Shown here one piece after another: positions 45,330-56,845 of a DNA stretch of 64,000 nucleotides. The DNA lies in the NCBI RefSeq assembly GCF_019703515.2, contig NC_059387.1, forward strand, positions 34,924,877-34,988,876. The letters are read 5' to 3'. The translations under genes and the position numbers were made by a program. The first letter of the stretch is position 1. The number at the start of each line of letters is the position of its first letter. Below the pieces are notes generated by a model, which had not been told where the DNA came from, ran no database searches, and saw only the letters and a program-made list of their open reading frames with translations. The stretch is from Myxocyprinus asiaticus. Its lineage: Eukaryota; Chordata; Actinopteri; Cypriniformes; Catostomidae.

Positions 45330-46060
45330 ACGCTATTACGCGCGAGACATCTATCTTTTTCTCTGGTTTTTGAGAACGCAAAACTTCACAAGATGCATGC
45401 CAAACGCACAGGTCTTTTATCAGGTCAGATATCTGTTGGTCTGAACGCTTTCAGACGCTGAGCGTGTTTGCGCGTGCGTCTGGTTTACAGTAACAGGCGT
45501 TCATTGCGCGCGTGCTGTGGGGTTGCGTTCGCACCGGATGCGTTCTTGTTTCAGAGGACTGTAACTTATTTGTGAAGTAAAAGATAAGTTCTTTTGAGAC
45601 TCTTGCCTTCTATTCGGTTCTGTGGCGAACAGTCTAGCTGTTTTTGAACGCACGCACGCGTCCTATTAACGGCTGGGACGCGACGCGTTTACAATGAACG
45701 CAGCTGCAAGTTTGCAGAACGCTAGACTCTCAAGAACGCTTCCGTTATTATAAACAAATCAGATCTGCCTCATCGAGGGTATTTCTCCGCTCAAAAGAGT
45801 TTAAAATCGATTCATTGAACGCCGGTTAGTAAATCCGGTAATGTCGGTTTTGATAAAGCGGTATTAAAACGTCTCAGTCTTAACGTTCTGACGACACAAA
45901 TCGAATCTGTTAACGCTAAACTGACTAATGGTCAAATACAAAGCACATCAACATCATCGCGACGTTAACGTTAGTTTCGGAGCGTCGCGTCACTTTCTTT
46001 AGTCAAAGGTCAGCAGTGCGCGAAAAAACGCGCGCTCTTGTCCAAGGTGCTGAAAATAGA
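45330..46060. promoter_or_regulatory. CpG-rich region
   Basis: Dense CpG strings (gcgcgtgcgtctgg, cattgcgcgcgtgctgtg, gggacgcgacgcg, aaaaaacgcgcgctc) contrast with the AT-rich surroundings. This would fit a CpG island next to a promoter. I have not computed CpG observed/expected. Confidence 0.45.
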
Positions 46061-46245
46061 AAGATAATTCACGCATAACACGGATATTTACAAGTTTAGC
46101 GACATGCAATGCCTATTTTGGCTAAAGACAGTAAGAGTCGAGCAGGAGAGACAGAATACATGATTATTAAAAAATAAAATATAGCAGTTTAAACCGAAAC
46201 GCTGAATGTGAACAGTCAACAACAACAACAACAACAACTAGGGGA

Positions 46246-46600
46246 AACCGGGGCTAGTTGTCACTCCTTTAACTCCAGTGAATATTTTGCAGTAAATATC
46301 ATATTAAAGTCTTTAATGATTTTTCAGTAAAGCATAAACATTAAAACACTTATGAAGCAGCAAACAGCAACAATGCATTGTGTTGTTAGATGTACTACGG
46401 GTGAAATGGGGTGTAGAGGTCATGCAATAATGCATTATATTTTTTTGTGCAAGAAAACATTACAAACAGAATAATAGGACCTCAAGGGGAAAATTAGGCT
46501 AATATCAAACCCTTGTTATCCACTGAAATTGTCATGAATAAATTGCATACAATTATGACATATGAAACACGTGTGACAACTTGCCTCGATCTGACCTTTA
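46246..46600. mobile_element. probable MITE with GGGGCTAGTTGTCAC ends
   Basis: Left motif ccggggctagttgtcactcc and right motif cgtgtgacaacttgcctcga are imperfect inverted repeats; the left motif also occurs inverted near 13465. Part of the interior (tgtactacgggtgaaatggg) recurs at 55210-55280. Confidence 0.45.
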
Positions 46601-47065
46601 GGAAAATGTAGTTCAAGTTTTCAGTTAAAATCTACCTTCATTATATACAGCAGTTGACTCTTGTCTGTGCTAATGTAGTTGCACTGTGTTCACTTGTTTA
46701 CCCAATTACTAGTACATTGATACAATTGCAAGAAAATGATGTGAATTGATGTAAAACAGTTTTGAACAAGGTGTCTGAAAACAACATGTCAAACCACTGC
46801 TAGAGAAAACAAACATGTGTGCATGTGTGTGTGACACTTGGGGTAAATAAACAGATGATGTAGTCGTAACAATAAGAGCAATGTATGATGAGATCGTTCT
46901 TTTTTTTTTTTTCTTCAATTAACATTTTTTATTGACTCAAACATATAATAAAGAAAAAACACAACATATGTACGTTGAGTCAACATTTAACCCCCACTAT
47001 TACCTCTCCCCAATCACCAACCCCCAGTGAACACCCCTGTGGTCACAAACAGAACACACACACAA

Positions 47066-47338
47066 TATGTATATAATGGTAAATGGTTTGCACTTATATA
47101 GCACCTTTTTTTAACCTTAGCAGTTCCAAGGTGCTTGACACTGTGACTCATTCACCCATTCACACACACACCAATGATGGCAGTGCTGCCATGGGGTTAA
47201 GCAACTTGGGGTTCAGTGTCTTGCCAAAGGACACTTTGGCATGTGGAGTCATGTGGGCCAAGAATCAAACCGCTAATCCTGCGATTAGTGGCTAACCCGT
47301 TCTACCACCTGAGCCACAGCCACCCCATGCTTGGTCTT
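47066..47338 (-). mobile_element. second tRNA-derived SINE family, nested in the LINE
   Basis: On the minus strand the head reads GGCTGTGGCTCAGGTGGTAG, with A-box-like TGGCTCAGGTGG, and later a B-box-like GGTTTGATTCTTGGCCC. The body contains caaagtgtcctttggcaaga in minus-strand sense. It is unrelated to the nine-copy SINE family and interrupts the LINE 3' region. Confidence 0.8.
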
Positions 47339-47379
47339 AAAGACACACCCACCATGATAATAATCATATATAATTGAAA

Positions 47380-47857
47380 CTAAACCTCTCTTTCCACAGC
47401 CCCTCCCCGAGAGTCCCCCAAAAACACCAAATACCTGCCACACTTCCTAGCAAACAAATCTTGGACCCCGAGCCCTCTGCTCGACATCTCCTCAAAAGCT
47501 GCCACCCTCCCCATCTCCGCACACCACTCCGGAAATGAGGGAGCCCCATCTGACTTCCATCCCCTTAAAATAATCTGCCTGCCAATCATAATACTGGGTC
47601 AGGACCCAATTTTTTATGTGTTTGTCCTCCAAATTTATGACCGTCCCATCACCCAGAATACCCAAAACATCACATATGACACCCTGAACCTTCAACCAAA
47701 ACTCTTGGATCTTAACACACCCCCAAAAGACATGGGTTATGTCTCCATCCTCTGATTGGCATTGCCAGCAGGTGGGTGTGTCTTTAAGACCAAGCCTATA
47801 CAATCTAGAGGGGGTCCAATAGAATCTATGTAAAATCTTGAATTGCATAAGGCGCAC
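47380..47857 (-). pseudogene. LINE ORF2 C-terminal remnant
   Basis: The frame reads KILHRFYWTPSRLYRLGL, then a zinc-knuckle-like segment (CWQCQSEDGDITHVFWGC) typical of the C-terminus of fish L1-type ORF2, and continues after a frameshift near 47500-47590 into FARKCGRYLVFLGDS. No reverse transcriptase core is present. Confidence 0.85.
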
Positions 47858-48232
47858 CCTTACGTGTCTAGATGCAGACTTGATGTGTTTTTTTTAACTC
47901 CCTCCTCCTGTATCAAATTTAAATCTTTCTCCCATAATCTCTTGATAGAACTTGAAGTTCCGTCCCCCAGACTCTGAATTGATGAGATCATTCTTGAAGT
48001 TATGTGCATTTATTCAACAGGATTGCGTTAAAAGACATCAGTCAATATTGTCGATTGATGATGATCTCTGGGGACTGCTTCAGTCTGTTCTGATTGGCTA
48101 CGGGTGACAGGGCGGCACTTTGATTAAAAAGACTATTGCTGGTTAAATTGATCCAGCCTTCTTAGATCTATCAACCAAGAAATCTCAACAAAAGTTAAAC
48201 AATGTCTTGTTTTTGTCATTTCTGATCTTTTG

Positions 48233-49662
48233 GTAATGATCAGGGGCGAAGCAGCCACAGGGGACGTGGAGGACATGTCCCCTGCACTCTTTAAAAAAGG
48301 TGATTTTTGTCCCCCACACTTTTCCAAGTTAAACCCATACCCAGTCCAAATGGTGGATGTGTATACGGTATTCTTTGCGTTTTGTTACTTTGGGCTGATT
48401 GAGCGACCATCCAGCCAATCACAGGTGAGTTTCATGAGCCAAAACATCCCTTATGTAATAAACCGTCAGTCAGACAGTCTAATCAGCACGGCTCCATTCA
48501 TTTCTACAAAGTTGCTTTCAACAATGCTCATTTATCCATGTTTTTTTTATCAGCATTGATGTTGATCTAAATTAATAATCTAGAGATGAGGAACACACAA
48601 ACGAGAGTTATTTATCGGCATATCATTCTTGATTGGCAGCATTACATGAAATGCACTGCAGAAAAAAAACAAAGGCGATCCTTCTTTAAAACACACATTG
48701 TAAGTGGAGTTTATATCAGTGCATGATGCTTTTTACATTATGTTTGTGAGGTCATAGTTTGATCGGTTGTTTTTGCCAATTTAAGCAGATTACTAGATCT
48801 GTGTTAAATATGTAAAGCTATTTTTAATATCAGCTCCTGTTTTTTACCTCTGTGTTGGCAAACTGTAGGAAATAAGAAAGATCTGCTGTGATCTTAGAGC
48901 ACTTACGCTTTTCACTGAAGTGAATAGATATGTAGAGATGCTTTTTTATACATGAAAACCTACAGACGTTATTGAAACTCATTATAATGATTATTATAAG
49001 ACAATTATTGTTGTCTTTTGATAAAAGTCATGCTCAGCAGCTCACAAACTGTAGAGAAATGATAGATTTGCTTTGTTCTTATAATGCATAAAACCTCTAA
49101 AGTCTCTTTGTAGGTCTGTAGACATAAAAACTTTAAAACTTTAAAGGATTAAAATGTTCTTTTGATTGTTGTTTCATTGACTAACTCATTTCACACAAGA
49201 CACTCATTTGTCACCTTCTGACATCATCAGAAATGGTCACTGAATCATTAAATGGATCTGAACTAATGTTGGTGAACGTAGTCAAAACACACCATTTAAA
49301 TCCCACAATGTACAGAGTAAAAAAATAAAATTGTGCACATGCACAGTTGTCATTATTTTAATGATTAAATAATTTATTCAGGACCAGCTTGTGCTCGGTC
49401 TTTTATTGTCATGTGTGAAACAGAAGCAAGTGCTCCACAAGATGCCCTTTATTTTTACAACTAATTCTGCTAAATTTTGCAATTATTTTGCAATACTTGA
49501 ATCTTTAAAATACTACAAATATTAAAAGTAAATAATACCTATATATGAATATATACTGTAATGTATTAATACTGCACTGTAAGTGTTGGGTCTGTGCGAG
49601 CCACCTACTCACAGCTGTGTCCCCCCCACTTTTAAAATGACTGCTACGCCCCTGGTAATGAT
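48233..49662. mobile_element. hAT-like nonautonomous element with perfect 8-bp target duplication
   Basis: The element 48241-49654 (1414 bp) begins caggggcgaagcag and its complementary-strand right end is caggggcgtagcag. It is flanked by identical gtaatgat at 48233-48240 and 49655-49662. An 8-bp duplication with a CAG start is the hAT pattern. No transposase ORF. Confidence 0.93.
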
Positions 49663-50560
49663 AGACGTTGTATGACTACAGTAGCAGTCCTTGGTTCATT
49701 GTTTGTTTTGCCTCTCATGATTTATTTGTGACAAGAATGTCCTCATCTATACTCATCTAAGCAATCTGAGACACGCACTTGCTATTTTAAATTTGGTTTA
49801 AGTCGTTCAAGTTCTACAAAGCCTGGATCTTTGTCTGGAGTGCTGAAACCAGTCTGTTTTCATTTGTCAGTGTGCCAGATGAAACACATCTCTCATTCGA
49901 TCACCACAGAGTGAAGTCATAACACGGACACATGTTTGAAACTATACATTAGCGTGTCTGTTGGTCTACGGTGTGCCCACTGCTAGTTTGACCAAATGAT
50001 AAACAGTTATCAGCTGTTAGGGGTCAGGGAGGTTATACAAGCTGTCTGCAGATCTTTCCTCGTCTCCCCGGAGCTGAAAATGGATTAGCAACAGAAGCTC
50101 ATATACACCGGAAAATATAGAATTGGAGTCATATTTGAATAACTGAGAAGCTGAGGTACTTTGAGTTAGGACTCATGGCAAAAAATTGTTTTTTATATTT
50201 GTGCAGCCTTTGGCGATTTTATATATATAAGCATTTTAGTTATTTTGTTGAGTCTTTATCCATCGATGGAAGAACATGAGCAGACTAACCTGAAAAGCGA
50301 TGTAGCCTATTAACGCCTTCACAGCTGTAGATTTGGACATGTTTTCAGAACTGGAGATAATTTTGTTTATTTTAAAGCATATATTGAATCTAGTCAGAAC
50401 CTGAAGAGTTTGTTGTACTGAGATTATTTACTTACTGCAGATACAGGGGAGGTCTAGACAGCAGGATGCTCGTGTATTACAGGACTCAAGCAATAATACT
50501 GTCATGCTGCCGTTTTTTCGGATAAAATACAATTAGAATACAGTTCATTTCAAACGTAAT
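49663..50560. other. intergenic sequence, nothing recognised
   Basis: No exon, RNA gene or repeat recognised. Confidence 0.35.
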
Positions 50561-50983
50561 AAAACATCACTCAGCGAGTAAAAACGCTGATTACCACACC
50601 TGGAGTTGCGAGTTTGAATCCAGGGCATGCTGAGTGACTCCAGCCAGGTCTCCTAAGCAACCAAATTGGCCCGGTTGCTAGGGAGGGTAGAGTCACATGG
50701 GGTAACCTCCTCGTGGTTGCGTTTAGTGGTTCTCGCTCTCAATGGGGCGTGTGGTAAGTTGTGCGTGGATCGTGGAGAGTAGCATGAGCCTCCACATGCT
50801 GTGAGTCTCCGCGGTGTCATGCACAACGAGTCACGTGATAAGATGTGTGGATTGACGGTCTCAGAAGCGGAGGCAAATGAGACTTGTCCTCCACCACCCG
50901 GATTGAGGCGAGTAACCGCGCCACCATGAGGACCTACTAAGTAGTGGGAATTGGGCATTCCAAATTGGGGAGAAAAAATCACT
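50561..50983 (+). mobile_element. tRNA-derived SINE, copy 7
   Basis: Forward copy, body about 50572-50972. Flanks aaaacatcact (50561-50571) and aaaaaatcact (50973-50983) match at 10 of 11 bases. The head starts at cagcgagta, lacking gcctgggtagct, as in copy 1. Confidence 0.9.
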
Positions 50984-51640
50984 ACTGTACATGTCTCATC
51001 TAATAATTATGGTCTTTCACTGTAGAATTATTAATTTAGCATCACAGCATGAAAACAGTTGAAAACATCGTCACTACTCACAGACAGTTCAGGAAAAACA
51101 CTGTTCCTTTTTATCCTCAGTAATAATGTCATTTCAAAACATGTGAAGCATTCACAAAAAAGATGCTAAATAGAAATGAACAAACTCTCAAAAATGTCTA
51201 ATGAACTTTTAGCACATGTATACACACCTGTTAGCACAATAATAATATTGTTTATATGTAATTCATTGCACTCTGTTTCTGGATGTCTATCGCAGCTGGA
51301 CCGTAACAGTGGATAATATAAGTAATCCCCACTCTTGACTTCTTGCTTATAAAGTGAAAAGAGCACACAAACAAATTATTCCAAGCTTTTTCAAACAGAT
51401 GTACCTAAGTCAATCCTTCTGTAGGCAGCCGATGTAAGAAGCAGCATCTGGGACCGGAGCACTGTGCTTTGCGAGTGGTTTCTGATCATAACATTGCTGT
51501 TTTAGACAAAACGTCTTGCTTTGCTTGATTATTAGGATAACCATTAATTGCACACATTGTTCGGGAAATTTTTAAGACATCTTACAACATTTAAAAAGCA
51601 AGAATCTAACCGCATGACACGCAAGCAAGCAGAGACCGGC

Positions 51641-51720
51641 TACACACAAAACTCCAACCAATCCCACTTCCGCTAGCCAACCGGAAATTCCGCCCATCTT
51701 GCGAAATATACGTAAGTAGA
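51641..51720. promoter_or_regulatory. promoter-like cluster (CCAAT, ETS, YY1-like)
   Basis: Within 80 bp are ccaatccc, acttccgc, ccggaaat and ccgcccatcttg, followed by a donor-like cgtaagt. Paired ETS sites with CCAAT and YY1 typify TATA-less promoters. No coding exon was found on either side, so the gene it might serve is unknown. Confidence 0.3.
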
Positions 51721-52231
51721 CTCGCTGAGAATATTGTGGATTAGTCTGTTTATTATTCTGGAATTGTAAACAAAGGCTTTTCCGTATAGTGACCTTTGGC
51801 CCCTTAGGCGGTCAAACAATGATCCATTAAAGTGACCCACATTCAAGCTCCCGAGGACAGCTGTGAGCTGTGAGTAACCTTCGTGGCTACCTTCTTCACC
51901 GGAATTGACCGATGGTGTCCAGGGATTTGCATCCCGGTTTAAGTTTAGTTCCTGGACCGTTCTGATCCATGCGCACAGGGGTGAAAATGAATCCTTGAGG
52001 GAATGTGGACCCAGGTGTGAGCCCCTCTCCTTTGATCTGATTTCATTGATTAGTGTTTCCTGGTGAAGTCACAGCCACACTTCAAACAGGTGGAAGTTGA
52101 TTTTAAATAACCGTTTTCGGCAGATTGCCAGTACTGGAGATTATAGTTCTTTCTCGCCCCATACAAATGTCTAGAATTGACATTACAGCATTTAAAGGGG
52201 TCATGTTATGAGGAATCAACTTGTCTTTGAT
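51721..52231. other. unassigned sequence downstream of the promoter-like cluster
   Basis: Moderate GC content with possible donors (agctgtgagtaacc near 51869) but no convincing ORF. Confidence 0.3.
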
Positions 52232-52375
52232 ATTTTGACTAACGGTAGACCGATATATCGGTTGTACCGATTAATCGGTGCCAGTAGTCACTTTTTAGAA
52301 CTATCGGTTATTGGCAAAAATCTATACCGATAGTTGCAGATAGTTTTTTTATTGCTCATCAATAAACCTCATCTG

Positions 52376-52378
<3 letters not shown>

Positions 52379-52447
<69 letters not shown>
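52379..52447. repeat. (AT)n microsatellite
   Basis: About 34 AT units inside the MITE, where the other copies have only a short AT stretch. Confidence 0.97.
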
Positions 52448-52460
<13 letters not shown>

Positions 52461-52804
52461 ATATACATACACCACGGGTCTGTTGAATGCTTGATTCTGA
52501 TTGGTTGACAGACGTTCTAAGGTGTGCAATTATTTTTCAAGTAGACACACGGCTATGAAGTAGTTCCAGGTCTTGACTGCATTACGGTTCCATATTACTT
52601 CGCCAAATTATTTCAGTTATTTCAGTTATACCACAACAAAATAACCAATGACATTGGTTAAAGTAAATCAGTTAAGAATGTCAAAACAATGTCTAAAATA
52701 TCCTACATTTATTTAAATTTTGGTTAAAAAGAGCCCTCGTGCTCCCTCATCTCCCCCGCACTTACACATGCTCACACACATATGCTCGCACACACACACA
52801 CACG

Positions 52805-52808
<4 letters not shown>

Positions 52809-52846
<38 letters not shown>
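52809..52846. repeat. (CA)n microsatellite
   Basis: About 19 CA units, with shorter CA runs just before. Confidence 0.95.
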
Positions 52847-52847
<1 letters not shown>

Positions 52848-53533
52848 CCTTTTAACTCCTATGCCGAAAAGCAGCGCATCCTCCGTTGCTAGTTCTAACG
52901 TGACGTTTTCGAATTAGCAACGAAGGCTTGAGCAGTTGAACAGTTTCTATATAATCTGAAATATCTGTGGGAAAAACCCTCGCGCTCCCCCTCTCACACA
53001 CACACACAATCGTGGACACACAGACATTATACGTGTAATGCACACACTTAAGGCCGAAACATACACGTGAGAGTCATCATGTCAGCGCACTCCTGCATCT
53101 CAGTGGGGATGAAAAAACATTTGTTAAGGTTTATAACGGGAATATGGCGACACGCATCTTGGACATTTTGAAGTGATGTTACTTCTGACGAGAAAAAAGG
53201 TAATCCCAGATGCGAGATATCTCACTTTCTGAGTTCCTCACTTTCGATCCCTCAAATACAAACTCACACGCACACACAAAACCTCATTACTCCAGTATGT
53301 CCTCGAGTAAAGCAGCGCAATCCTCCGTTGCTAGTTCTAACGTGTACGTTTTCGAATTAGCAACGAAGGCTTGAGCTATATTAAAAGTAAGACGCTGAAT
53401 CTGTGGCGGAAGTAGTTCCTCTCATAAGAGAATTTTAGGGATGAAAACCAGAAAATGTCTTGAGATAATTGACTCTGGCCCATTGAATTGTTGAAAAATA
53501 ATGCACACAGCGTCGTGACCACATTACTACCTT

Positions 53534-53999
53534 GGGTGTGCATAATTTGTTTTTTCACCCAATTTAGAATGCCCAATTCCCATTGCACTCTAAGTCCTTG
53601 TGGTCATGTAGTGATTCGCCTCAATCCAGGTGGCAGAGGATGAATCCCAGTTGCCTCCGCATCTGAGACCATCAACCCGTGCATCTTATCACGTGGCTTG
53701 TTGAGCACGTTGCCACAGAGACATAGCGTGTGTGGAGGCTTCACGCCATCCACCGCGGCATCCGCGCCCAACTCACCACGTGCCCCACCGAGAACGAACC
53801 ACATTATAACGACCACAAGGAGGTTACCACATGTGACTCTACCCTCCCTAGCAACCAGGCCAATTTGGTTGCTTAGGAGACCTGGCTGGAGTCACTCAGC
53901 ACGCCCTGGGATTTGAACTAGTGAACTAGCGAACTCCAAGGGTGGTAGCCAGCATCTTTTACCACTGATCTACCCAGGCCCCTGGATGTGCATTATTTT
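53534..53999 (-). mobile_element. tRNA-derived SINE, copy 8
   Basis: Reverse copy, body 53549-53982, with flanks gggtgtgcataattt and ggatgtgcattattt (13 of 15 identical). The head at the right reads ctacccaggcccct. This is the innermost level of the nest. Confidence 0.9.
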
Positions 54000-54311
54000 T
54001 AAACAATTCAACGGTCCGTCATCAATTATTCCTTACATAGTATAAACTATATATTCATAAAAAACTATACAAAACTGTTCATCTGGTGAATATAAAGGCT
54101 ATAAAATCTTCTTACATATACTGCAGAGCATTGCAATGTAGCCAAGTCTCTTTCTTTTTAAAATAAGAGTCCCCGGTGTATTTCAGGCTTGTTTATAGTT
54201 AAAAGTTCTGCATTATGCACCAAATCTAAATTAATCGGTTATCTGCCTTTTCCCCCCACCTTAGTTATTGGTATCGTCAAAATCCACTATCGGTCGTCCC
54301 CTAATTTTGAC

Positions 54312-56215
54312 AGATAACACATCATTGCACTAAAAAAACATACTGTACATTTTAGAATTCAAAAATTCCTCTCCAGCCCAAAAAGAGCATTTATTGTTTT
54401 CACCCTGCAAAAACGACTCGTTTTGAAATCTCCCCCCTTGTGGCGTAAAAGGTAGGAGTCATTTGAAGAGTCCCCGCCTCCACAACGTGTAATCGCCGCG
54501 GTGAATTCAGCAAGAGAGATCGGATAAGGGACAGCAACACTGGAAGTTGCACTATTTTTACTGTAGTTGCTTTTAACCAACAAAAACATTAAGATGTGGA
54601 GTAACAGGCCCAGACATTGTTGTGTTCCTGGTTGTGGACAAACTGCATCTCTGCATAGCTATTCAAACAATTGTTTAATTTGCCTGAGTTTGTTTGATAT
54701 GAATTATATAGTAAGCCATTTTTAATGCATAATAACTCCCAACGCGGAAAGGATTGTGCCTATTACACGGTTACTCACCAAAGAAATATATACTTCCTCA
54801 TGAAGTATCAATTTGAGATAAAATGATTTATTACGTTAGAAGAACGCGGAGTGTAATGAAAGACAGTGGTGAATTATATGCTAGTAATGCTGCCAGCTGT
54901 CTCGTGTTAGGACGTCCTATATTATGACAGAAATAAACATGTCTGGATGCCCTTTGTTCTGTGATTAAGCGGCTGTTCCATCGAGGCAGAGCACCTACCC
55001 TCGTTGACCGGCAAATCGATAGCTTGAGGGAAACCCCACCCGGCGAACATCTCATATTTGTCGAAATGGGAAGCGTATAAATGTGGAGACAGAAAACCCA
55101 CAAGCCCTGTCTCTTATAACTCTCTTTACAGCTGAATACAGATTTATTTGCCTTTCACATTCACTGCTTGTGTTAGTCTGGAATATTTACTCAGTTGTCA
55201 GCTTTAAGGTGTACTACGGGTTAAATGGAGTGTTGGTAGAAAAAGGTCATGCAATAATACATTTTGCGCAAGAAAACGTTTAGTTTTAGGAAAATGTGCC
55301 ATGAAAATAATGTTACAAGGCAAAAAGTCTTAAAATAGGCTTCATTTTGTTATGCAAATTAAAATGTCTTATTTTATTCTTTTGATTTTGGCAAGAAGTG
55401 TGACCCTGATATCGACTTTGGCATACAAAACTGACACCTTTGAGAAACCAGAGAAACCCTCAACTATCTCCAACACGTCTATCACACAGAATGAGGCGTA
55501 ACAGCGACACTTGCGCTAGTGGTTTTAAACTGTCCTTGAACCCTCATGTGTCCGGCATCTCTCAGTGACCGGAGCGATGAACTCAAGGAAAAAGGTTAAT
55601 GCTACTCTTCGGCATAAAAGATTTGTAGCTTTGCACCTATCAGTTACCTATACAAGGTTGCAAAGGTTGCGTTGCAATTTAGGGCATCTCCCTGTCCTGT
55701 GTCACAGATGTGATCTCTTATCTTCAGTGATGTGCTTTCCTATCGCGAGCCGTGTCACTCCACTTGTCTTTAAACTGAGGTGAAACAGCATACTTTACAC
55801 TGGACCTTGGTCCATTTTTAATGTCCTCTTCCTGCTCTGTCATTCGAGTAAATGCAGCAAGCCATTAGTGTAATGCACAGACATGCTGTGATGGCTGCAT
55901 AATGCGATCATCTGTGTAACAGGAACTTAACAGGTGTATGATTCATGTTTCGCATTGCACAAACTTGACTGCGGTTTAATGCACTCTGTGTAGTCATGCA
56001 GTGGGCGATGACGTGGTCTCTTTTGAGTTCCAGACCCATTTTCTTGATTTCAGAATTAAATTTTGAAGCTCTAATGACTATGTCAAAAGACCCCATACAG
56101 GTGAATCTTATAAAACCTGTCAAGAACACATCCAGGTGATATTTCACCACAGATTCAAAGGCGGAAAATGAAGCCTTTTTTACGATCATCGAGTTTTGCA
56201 TGATTTTCACGACAA
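54312..56215. other. intergenic sequence, nothing firmly recognised
   Basis: Several ORFs of 60-100 codons have no recognisable domains. The part 55208-55400 shares motifs with 46390-46470 (tgtactacgggt, gcaagaaaacgtt), probably a dispersed repeat. Confidence 0.35.
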
Positions 56216-56467
56216 TTAAAGGAATATTCCCGTTTCAATTCAAGTTAAGCTCAATCGACAGCATTTGTGGCGTATTATTGATTACCACCAAAATGTATTT
56301 CAACTTGTGCCTTCTTTTAAAAAAGTGAGGCACTTACAATGGAAGTGAATGGGGCCAATTTTTGGAGGGTTTAAAGGCAGAAATGTGAAGCTTATAATTT
56401 TATAAAAGCACTTACATTAATTCTTCTGTTAAATATTGTGTATTATTTGAGCTGTAAAGTTGTTTAT

Positions 56468-56536
<69 letters not shown>

Positions 56537-56845
56537 TTACGGTGTTACATCGTCATGGCAACAAAGTTGTAAAATTGTCTATAACTTTCCACAGATGTGG
56601 TTAGTAAGTGATTTAATCACAGTAAAATCATGTTAACACACATATTGTTTATGTCTTGTGTCTATACTTTTGAAACAGTGAGTATTTTAATGTTTACAGA
56701 TTGACCCCATTGACTTCCATTGTAAGTGTCTCACTGGAACACACATTTGTGATTTGATTTTTTTTTAATTTTTTTAAGTAAATGAGGGAATTATGCCACA
56801 AAAGCTGTCGATTGAGCTTGTATTGAACCCAGAACATTCCTTTAA
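56216..56845. mobile_element. palindromic TTAA MITE (AGGAATATTCC family), full length
   Basis: TTAA at 56216-56219 and 56842-56845 bounds inverted ends aggaatattcccg and agaacattcct. Both arms carry the tgacttccattgtaag/cttacaatggaagt motif. A CA/TA microsatellite (56467-56532) interrupts the centre. Confidence 0.88.
56467..56532. repeat. (CA)n(TA)n microsatellite
   Basis: A short CA run followed by about 27 TA units, inside the MITE. Confidence 0.95.

Larger units (their letters stand above)
46886..47995 (-). mobile_element. 5'-truncated L1-like LINE with target duplication
   Basis: LINE sequence at 46902-47979 is bounded by tgatgagatcgttctt (46886-46901) and tgatgagatcattctt (47980-47995), 15 of 16 bases identical. 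The T-run at 46900-46911 is its poly(A) tail on the minus strand. It preserves only the 3' end of ORF2 and is interrupted by another SINE. Confidence 0.88.
52465..54040. mobile_element. second-level nested element (ACGGGTCTGTTGAATGC type)
   Basis: It starts ccacgggtctgttgaatgct and ends with acaattcaacggtccgtcat followed by caattattcc. Internal text ttgaattgttgaaaaataat is repeated inverted at the right end. An internal duplication of about 75 bp (ctccgttgctagttctaacg) occurs at 52877 and 53321. No coding capacity recognised. Confidence 0.6.
52232..54311. mobile_element. MITE of the ACCGATA/TATCGGT family, copy 4, with nested insertions
   Basis: Element 52240-54303 is bounded by identical 8-bp repeats attttgac (52232-52239 and 54304-54311). 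Ends are taacggtagaccgatatatc and cactatcggtcgtccccta. The MITE sequence breaks at the (AT)n tract near 52380 and resumes near 54045; the interval is a second element that itself contains SINE copy 8. Confidence 0.87.
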
